Source of the DNA: Persicaria tinctoria
Lineage: Eukaryota > Streptophyta > Magnoliopsida > Caryophyllales > Polygonaceae
Length of the DNA: 64,000 nt
NCBI GenBank assembly: GCA_037127255.1
Contig: JBANSL010000017.1
Location: 65,331,857-65,395,856, forward strand
Direction: 5' to 3'
Shown: piece after piece, positions 56,740 to 64,000 of the stretch
Layout: every line of letters begins with the position of its first letter
How positions within the stretch are numbered: the stretch's first letter is position 1
Translations under genes and position numbers: made by a program
The notes under the pieces: generated by a model
The model's database searches: none
What the model saw: the letters and a program-made list of their open reading frames with translations, nothing else
Told to the model about the DNA's origin: nothing

Positions 56740-57069
56740 AAAATATGGTAGCAAAATAAGAAAAAGTGTGACTTTTAAGTTTGATTTTATTTAACAAGCT
56801 AGTACCTAGAGAGTCGCTTTTAACTTTAAAGTAGTCGGTGTGGTTAAGTAAGTCATTGATCGATGCATGCCCATGCATATTAATTTAATGCCATTTAACA
56901 ATTTTTATTCCATTTCACACTCATTTCATGCATTAATTATTGACTAATCCGTGTGGGCCCTTTTAATTGTAATTACTTAACAAACTTATTTTGACTTGAA
57001 AATAATCATTATTAAGGATAAAGTGTGTTTTTTTTTTTCTGTTGAAATTGAGACACCCATCTTTTTATG
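56740..57069. other. Intergenic
   Basis: No feature seen beyond AT-rich sequence. Confidence 0.4.
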
Positions 57070-58135
57070 TGACGGGATAGAGCGGTAGCTGAAGAGCTAA
57101 AAAGTCTAAAGCGTCCGACTCAGCTAATCTCTCGAATTCTCGATCTGCATGATAAGTACTGTATCCAACTTGAGCACACGTTAAGAACGGTTCGTGTAAA
57201 GCCTATCTTAATCTGAGTATAATCCCGCATAAGATATAGTCGGAAGGCAGATACTATATAATTACATATTTGATATTTAGGAAACACTTATGGTAATATT
57301 TATATTAAGTATTCGAAGTATTAATCCGAAAACATAGGGTTCCGGGTCATATACTCATACTATATAAATATATGCTAAGTGTTACACTGAATATTCCAAC
57401 TATATATCATAGACTTTATATTATATGCATACTATGTTATATTGTCTATTAGTTACTTGTGTTGTCACTTACCGGCCCATTAGCTGAAAGCCCATAACGA
57501 AGCTCTGAGCCCAGTAGCTCCAGAAGCTGTTGTGGCCCACTCGCTTCTAGGGTTTCAGCCTTGAGCGCTCTATAAAAGGAGCTTACCTCTTTAGGGTTTC
57601 TCCATTCGGCCGCTCCACCTGGTAAGCCTCCATAGAGAAAGAAAGAGAGAGAAGAGAGCGAGAGCTAGGGTTTCCATCTCCGGCGACCTTCTCGACTCTG
57701 ATCGACGATGAAGACTTCAGATTTAGGGCGCATCCACTAGCTGGACCCCGGATCTGAACACTGCGAAGAAGAAGAAGCGCCCCAGCGTCCTTGGCGGCGA
57801 GCTACTGGCTCGTACAAGCTTCTCCTGCGACGATCTGCGCTTCCAAAGCCAGATCCGAGGGAGTTCTTCTTTCCTTACTTCTAGTTTTCTCTTGTACTTT
57901 CGTTCTTGGCTATTTTCTGCTTGGATCGTTGTATTCTTGTATAGAAACTGCAACCCTTATCTTGTAATCGTTAAAACGAGCATAGTGAACTTGGGCCTGA
58001 GTCTCCCCGAACCTGAGACTCCGCGGATGTAGGATTTGATCCGAACCGCGTAAACACTCCCTGTTGTTCTTTATCTCGCTTTTAAGTTTCTGTATAAGCT
58101 ACCTATTCGAGATCTTGGATCCTATTCTAAGGGTT
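57070..58135 (+). other. LTR-like sequence with promoter features
   Basis: TATAAAAGGA at 57571-57580, then a CT/GA-rich leader with AGCTAGGGTTTCC. It ends with GCGGATGTAGGATTTGATCC and GAACCGCGTAAAC (about 58022-58053), which recalls R/U5 of plant LTRs (GACGTAGG..CCGAACCACGTAAA). No matching LTR or target duplication was found. It could be a solo LTR or a truncated element; a host promoter and 5' UTR is less likely. Confidence 0.4.
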
Positions 58136-58144
58136 CTAGATCTA

Positions 58145-58304
58145 CAGTTCGGCTATATACACCCCAAATCATGCACGTCCTTAAGGACGTGCATGCTTAA
58201 AAGGGGTTAATTTTTTTTTTAAATATTAATTAGACACAAGGCTTGCATGTCCTTAAGGACGTGCAATTTTAACCTTGTGATTTGTGGTGTATCTAGCAAC
58301 ACCC
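58145..58304. mobile_element. 160-bp TIR element with two palindromes
   Basis: The left end ..GGCTATATACACCCCAAATC and the right end (reversed) GGGTGTTGCTAGATACACC match the end family of the element at 25915. The interior holds the perfect palindrome GCACGTCCTTAAGGACGTGC at 58173-58192 and a one-mismatch copy near 58245-58264. No target duplication found. Confidence 0.6.
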
Positions 58305-58719
58305 GTTAAGAAACAAACTTTTTTGTTTTATATATACCGGAGTTTAGATGGTGTTAGATACTGCTAATTCACATACTATTCAATAGTGTTTTAATTTACG
58401 GATGGAGTCAAGAACTCTGTATGTGCAGTCAATGATCCTAGTTAGGTCTATCACGTGCTTGAGTTGAACAACCTTGTCCACAACTTGACAGAGCGGATAA
58501 AGTTAATTAAATATTTGATATATGAATATATGAATTAAGTATTGATTCCTTTGACATTAATTTTTTACTTAAATGGAGAGGCTAGGGCTAATGAGCCGTA
58601 CAGGAGGTGGCCGGGTGACAACCGTGATGGTTTGGTTCGAATAAGTTAACACAAAAGTTTAAGTTGTTGGGTAGAACTCTACCCTTTGCTATATCCTATC
58701 ATTTTTAGTTTTTTATAGT
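58305..58719. other. Intergenic 5' flank of Copia 2
   Basis: No gene recognised. CACGTG occurs near 58452. Confidence 0.4.
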
Positions 58720-58724
58720 CAATG

Positions 58725-58952
58725 TAATGAGATATATGAAATGTGATGTAATAGGAAGGGCAATTTGGTAAATTCACAATTGAGCTTCCTTCACCTTTCG
58801 TGTATAAATAGATGGGAACGTTTTACATTGTAACTCATTCAATTCAATCAGATCAAGGTTCCCTCTAACAAACTCTCTAACAACCGATTGTGGAACCTCC
58901 ATTGACGAACTAAGACCAAGCTCTCCTGAGCTCGGTTTTGGTTTCTTTTGCA
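58725..58952 (+). repeat. 5' LTR of Copia 2
   Basis: Begins TAATGAGATATATG and ends CTTTTGCA (TA...CA). TATA-like TGTATAAATAG near 58801. Confidence 0.9.
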
Positions 58953-59005
58953 TGGTATCAGAGCATCCGATCGATCCGACGCTTAGCGCTTGATCAGATT
59001 CGAAG

Positions 59006-59970
59006 ATGGAGACACCACCGATTGTTGGAGATCTCGAGAATCAAACGAACATGAATGATCCTCTGAGTTTGTCGAACTCTGATCATCCCGGAGCCCAGTT
59101 AGTTACGAGTCCGTTCAATGGCTCAAACTTTCTGAGCTAGAGTAGAGGAGTCCAGATGGCTCTCGGAGCGAAGTACAAGACAGGCTTCATCGACGGAACT
59201 ACACAACCGAAAAATGTTGATGTCGGAGATCTACACAAATGGAAGAGATGCGACTTCATGGTCCGGTGCTGGATCTTGAATTCCATGACGCCTAGCATCG
59301 CAGAAGGATTCATGTATGTCGAATCCTCGAGAGAACTGTGGCTGGACATCGTAGAAAGGTATGCTCAATCCAATGGTCCTATGTTGTATCAGTTAAGGAA
59401 GCGATTGTGCAATACCGTTCAAGGTACTTTGTCCGTGCCTGAATATTTCAACAAATTCAAAAAATTGTGGGATGAAATTCTCTGTCTGGAGGGAATTCCG
59501 CAATGCTCTTGCGATGCTATCAGTCGATGTACCTGTGATATGAAGAAGAGATTATCAAAGGTTGGTAATCGCAACAAATTACTTCAATTCCTTATGGGAT
59601 TGAATGATAACTATGAAAGTGCAAGAAATCAGATTCTTGCAACTGAACTGCTGCCGACAGTAGGGAAAGCTTACTACCTTGTGCAGCAGGTGGCAACTGG
59701 ATCTGAAGGTGATTGAAAATCTCAAAATCAGGATGCTAGTGCTTTTTCTGTTAGCAAAGCTTCAACAGATAAAAAACCTTCTAAGAAGGAGAAACAAGAC
59801 AAGTCTGACAAGAAGTGCACACACTGTGGAATGAAGGGACATACTGTCGATGGTTGTTTCAAGATCATTGGTTATGCAGAGTGGTTCAAGAATCCGAAAG
59901 GGAATTCTGAGACGAGAAAAGCTACAACTGCGTCTGGAATGTTTGATTCTCGATCCCTTGGAAGATGGTG
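59006..59970 (+). pseudogene. Copia 2 gag with zinc knuckle
   Basis: Starts METPPIVGDL. An in-frame TAG near 59137 replaces the usual Trp after NFLS. The core (WKRCDFMVRCWILNSMT; NRNKLLQFLMGLNDNYESAR) is open to a TGA at 59714-59716. The zinc knuckle CTHCGMKGHTVDGC follows in the same frame (about 59818-59859), then a frame shift near 59940. Confidence 0.85.
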
Positions 59971-61345
59971 AAAGGTACATGGACATGTCACATGTAAATG
60001 CTGTTTGTCAGGAAGTGTTGAGGGCTATGAATGGAAAGGATATCATGCCTTCAACCAGCTTTGCAGGTACTATCTTTGCCTTGAATTCATCTAAGTTTAA
60101 TTATGAGAATTCAAGTATATGGATCATAGAATCGGGAGCTACTAATCATATGATCACTTGAAACAGTCATTTTTTAGTGAATAGAAGGAAGCTTCTTAGT
60201 CTTGTTAGTGTTTGTCTTCCTGATGGGTACGTTTGTTAGACAAGTAAAGGAGATTGGTGATGTCAAATTGGCATGTGGCTTGTTGCTACAAGAAGTGTTT
60301 TACATTCCAGATTTTAAAATTAATCTGCCATCAGTGGGAAGGGTAGTGGATGATACAGACTATGATGTGATTTTTAAGAGGTCCAAGTGTATGTTTCAGG
60401 GCCTTAAAACTGGAAAGACAGCTTTCAGTGCTGCTCGGATCACCAGACAGTTGTTCAAGGCTTAGTTAGCTGCAGAAGTGAAGCCCTGTGATGGATCACA
60501 CCACATTACAGGAGCTATTGCAAATAAGGGTGTTGATAGTAGAAATAAAAGTCCATCTAGTCTCTTGTTTCATACTAGATTGGGTCACGTTTCATTTTCT
60601 AGACTGCAACATATTCATGGTTGCCAGTTTTCTGATGATACAGACAGATTTTGTGAGCCATGTGTTTTGGCTAAGCATCACTCTCTTCCATTTCAGTTGA
60701 GCAGTTCTGTTGCTTCAGACAAATTTTCTTTGCTTCATATTGACCTATATGGGGTCCATATAGAGTTCAGAATATTAATGGTGCTCGTTTCTTTGTCACT
60801 ATTTTGGATGATTTCAGTCGAGCTGTTTGGACACATCTTATTTCTGACCAAACACAGGTTACTAGTGTTATTTCTGATTTCATCTTAATGGTGGAGAATC
60901 AGTTTGAGGCTAAAGTAAAAGTCATTAGGAGTGACCATGGTACTGAATTTTTTAGGAGTAATCAGTTCTTCAAAAGTAAGGGCATTGTGCATCAACAATC
61001 TGCCCCTTATGTCCCACAACAGAATGGCTGGGTAGAGAGAAAACACAGGCATCTCATAGAGACTACTCGTGCTCTCAGATTGCATGCTTCTTTGCCTTTG
61101 AAACTTTAGGGGGGGTGTGTGTTAGCTTCTACACACCTTGTCAATCTTATGCCATCTTCAGTTCTGAAATGGTCAACACCATATGAGAAGCTATATGGTA
61201 AGAAACCTAATTACAGCTATTTGAGAGTGATAGGGTTTTTGTGTTATGCCTTGAAGAAAGGTCTAGCTAAGGACAAATTTGTAGCTAAGGCCCGAAAGTG
61301 CATACTGCTGGGCTATCTCCAGGTCACAAGGCCTAAAAATTGCTT
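59971..61345 (+). pseudogene. Copia 2 protease and integrase
   Basis: WIIESGATNHMIT keeps the protease active-site block (with Glu for the usual Asp, as ESGA), ending in a TGA at 60159-60161. Integrase parts follow in separate frames: LLFHTRLGHVSFSRLQHI and CEPCVLAKHHSLPF (HHCC), IRSDHGTEFF and PQQNGWVERKHRHL (catalytic Asp and Glu). A TAG near 61107 and several frame shifts break it. Confidence 0.8.
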
Positions 61346-61383
61346 GATTAATTTGGAAGACAATAAAGTCATTATTAGCAGAG

Positions 61384-62660
61384 ATGTTGCATTTTTTGAA
61401 ACCCAATTTCCTTTTGCAAACAAATTGCCTGCAACACTCTCTTCTGATGCCCCTAGTCTTCCTCTTGTTAATCCAGCTCATCATCCTGACATTACTCCTA
61501 TCACTACTCCCTCTTCTTCTAGTAATGTGGTCCCAGATACCACCACTTCATCCATCCCAAAACACCACGGTTCAACTTAACCCAACCCAAACACCACACA
61601 CTCAGTCAAGTAATGATCTATCTGAGTCAAACACAAACTTTCAGACCAACCCCAATTTTTCCTCATCTTTTACAGACTCCTCTCAACCACATACCGCTTT
61701 CCTTGATAACAGAAAACCCACAAGGCAGACACATATTCCATCCTACCTCAAGGATTTTTACTGCCCCACTTTGTCACCATCCATGTCTGCCTCTTTCATG
61801 GTTTCTTCTGTTGACAATCAATTGTTTTATCCACTAGCTTATGTGGCATCTCTAGCTCATGTCCTGTCCATTCATGAGCCTTCTTCCTATAAACAAGCCA
61901 AGGACAATCCTTTGTGGATTGAGGCTATGACAAAAGAAATCACAACTCTGGAGGCTAATCAGACATGGGTTCTTACAGATTTGCCTCCTGGGAAGTCAGC
62001 AATTGGTTGTCATTGGGTGTTCAAAATCAAGTTTCGCCCAGATGGTTCAACTGAGCGTTATAAGGCTCGTCTTATAGCTAAAGGCTACAATCAAATCAAA
62101 GGCAAGGATTTGAAGCATACGTTCTCACCAGTGGCTAAATTAACCACTGTTAGAGTTCTACTGGCTCTTGCAACAATGAAGAACTGGAGAGTGCACCAGT
62201 TAGACATCAACAACGCTTTCTTACATGGTTTTCTTGATGAGGAAGTCTATATGGATATCCCTCCATGATATGATCGTGCTTCACCCGGCCAAGTTTGCAA
62301 GCTCAAGCGTTCTTTGTATGGCCTGAAGCAAGCATCTCGCCAATGGAACATTGAATTATCTAAGTTCCTGATTGGCAAATGGTTTCAGAAATCTATGTTC
62401 GATTTTTCCTTATTCATCAAGTCCGTTTCTGCTGGCTTAGTCGTCATCTTAGTGTATGTGGATGACTTGCTCATATCAAGTGACGATGAATCTGAAATTG
62501 AAGCTATTAAGCATGATCTGAATTCGATCTGCTTTCACGATCAAGGATCTAGGAGAGGTGCACTACTTTCTGGGATTGGAAGTTTCTCGCACAGACAAGG
62601 GAATGTTGCTCAATCAACAAAAGTATATCCTTCATATACTGCAAGACACATAGATGGATG
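61384..62660 (+). pseudogene. Copia 2 reverse transcriptase
   Basis: MTKEITTLEANQTWVL, GCHWVFKIK, RLIAKGYNQIKGKDL and QLDINNAFLHG are intact. A TGA at 62266-62268 interrupts; then KLKRSLYGLKQASRQWNIEL and VYVDDLL (active site) continue to a frame shift near 62530. Confidence 0.85.
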
Positions 62661-63415
62661 ACTGCAAGCCGGTTGCTTTTCCTATGCCTAGGGGTCTCAA
62701 ATTGAGCACTGAAAATGGTGATGTACTCGATGATCCTGAAAAGTACAGGCGCTTGGTTGGGAGATTGTTGTACTTGAACATGACGAGACCTTACATTTCA
62801 TACTCAGTTCAACACCTTAGCCAATTCATGGCGTCTCCCGGCGTAACTCATTGAAATGCAGCTCTTCATGTGGTTCGCTATCTCAAATGTAAATTCAATT
62901 TGGGCTTGTTGTATCCATCTCAGAATCATTTAGCTCTCAATGCATTTTGCGACGCTGATTGGGGTAATTGTCAATTTACTGGCCGATCATTGTTTGGGTT
63001 TTGTGTTTTCCTGGGATTGGCTCTGGTTTCATGGAAAACCAAGAAACAACCAACAGTTTCCAAGTCATCCACCGAAGCCGAATACAGGAGCTTATCAAAG
63101 GCATCTGGTGAGCTCGTTTGGTTGGATTCCATCCTAAGTGATCTTCATTGTCAGATTCCAAGGCCAATTCCCTTACACTACGATAGCAAATCTGCCATCC
63201 ACATTGCTGAAAATCTCATCTTCCATGAAAGGACTAAGCACCTTCGGCTTGACTTTCATTATGTTCGAGAGCGCCTTCAAGAGGGGTTCATCACTCCTTC
63301 ATTTGTGCGTTCTCAACATCAGCTAGCTAATATCTTCACGAAGCCCCTTGGAGAAGAGCAACATCGATTTCTGGCGTCCAAGCTTGGTCTAGTTGCTTCA
63401 ACTAGCCCAGCTTGA
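62654..63415 (+). pseudogene. Copia 2 RT tail and RNase H
   Basis: MPRGLKLSTENGD and YLNMTRPYISYSVQHLSQFM close the RT. After a TGA at 62852-62854, the RNase H part is open for 181 codons with FCDADWGNC, SSTEAEYRSLS, LHYDSKSAIHI and HERTKHLRLDFHYVRERL, ending naturally at 63415. Its tail LANIFTKPLGEEQHRFLASK is complete, unlike Copia 1. Confidence 0.85.
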
Positions 63416-63423
63416 GGAGGGGA

Positions 63424-63652
63424 TAATGAGATATATGAAATGTGATGTAATAGGAAGAGCAATTTGGTAAATTCACAATTGAGCTTCCTTCACCTTTTGT
63501 GTATAAACAGATGGGAACGCTTGTACATTGTAACTCATTCAATTCAATCAGATCAAGATTCCCTCTAACAAACTCTCTAACAACTGATTGTGGAACCTCC
63601 ATTGATGAACTAAGACCAAGCTCTCCTGAGCTTGGTTTTGGTTTCTTTTGCA
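63424..63652 (+). repeat. 3' LTR of Copia 2
   Basis: 229 bp, TAATGAGATATATG...CTTTTGCA, partner of 58725-58952. Confidence 0.9.
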
Positions 63653-63657
63653 CAATG

Positions 63658-64000
63658 TAAAAAGATACTCCCATGTGTATCAAATCTCTCAACACATTCA
63701 GTTGTTGCTCTTGTCCGAAAGGCCACACTTGGGTGGAAGACGGCCTTTTAAGGCGAATTCTCGCATGCACTAGTGTTTTGTGAAGGCCAACAAAGTGGGG
63801 TAGCTGTGATACTAATCGCTAGATCAAGCCATAGACAATCCACTCCAAGTCTTCAATAATGTCCAAAAACATTACAAATATAATCAATTAGATAGATTCG
63901 TGCCAACATTGCTTTGGATTTATTCAATCAAGTCTTGATTTTTGATTGACAAGGATACTACGAGGTTCCTCGTCCGGCACGTGACTCAGACGACAAGAGT
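63658..64000. other. 3' flank of Copia 2
   Basis: No gene recognised. GCACGTGAC (G-box core CACGTG) near 63977. Confidence 0.4.

Larger units (their letters stand above)
58725..63652 (+). mobile_element. Copia LTR retrotransposon 2 (decayed, 4.9 kb)
   Basis: LTRs of 228 bp (58725-58952) and 229 bp (63424-63652), target duplication CAATG (58720-58724 and 63653-63657), an initiator-Met primer-binding site TGGTATCAGAGC (58953-58964) and a purine tract GAGGAGGGGA. Gag, protease, integrase, RT and RNase H are in Copia order but broken by stops and frameshifts. The proteins are close relatives of Copia 1, while the LTRs are unrelated in sequence. The two LTRs differ at roughly nine sites by eye, mostly transitions. 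Confidence 0.93.

Overview
This window is a stretch of nuclear DNA from a flowering plant, most likely a eudicot with a large, repeat-rich genome. The evidence is class III peroxidase genes with GT-AG introns, a coiled-coil NLR resistance-gene remnant, a PIP-type secreted peptide precursor, and plant-type Copia, Athila-like, LINE, hAT, Mutator-like, Stowaway and Helitron elements. The family or genus cannot be fixed from what I can see. Genes are few and most of the 64 kb is transposable elements, many nested in each other. All coordinates and sequence comparisons were read by eye.

Layout. 0.2-0.55 kb: a small minus-strand gene for a PIP/PIPL-like signalling peptide with an internal in-frame duplication. 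1.6-7.4 kb: a decayed tandem array of papain-like (C1A) cysteine protease fragments, one copy split by a 332-bp hAT element. The last part is a 531-bp tandem repeat that runs into a hAT transposase pseudogene (7.4-9.6 kb). 10-13.1 kb: a GC-rich block of probable retroelement origin. 14.5-17.8 kb: an NLR pseudogene broken by a TIR element and a solo LTR. 18.7-19.8 kb and 31.3-32.4 kb: two near-identical class III peroxidase genes on the minus strand, with conserved promoters. Between them lie a hAT element, a short retroposon, a Helitron, three TIR elements (two with Mutator-like features) and a peroxidase C-terminal scrap. 32.9-38.2 kb: a Copia element with 196-bp LTRs. 39.6-47.7 kb: a truncated minus-strand LINE split by a gag-only Athila-like LTR element. 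48.6-49.9 kb: two MITEs. 50.5-56.5 kb: a nearly intact LINE with a 17-bp target-site duplication. 58.7-63.7 kb: a second Copia element of the same lineage.

The likely working host genes are the two peroxidases (apoplastic oxidation, defence or lignification) and perhaps the peptide gene. The protease, NLR and transposase loci are pseudogenes. The most unusual items are: a LINE whose long ORF carries about 586 residues of hydrophobic, gag-unlike sequence in front of the endonuclease; two roughly 30-bp retroposon stumps that each consist of a UUCG hairpin plus an A-rich tail; the peptide precursor with a repeated 10-residue block; a Helitron whose 5' end is repeated in tandem; and two Copia elements whose LTRs start TA and end CA.
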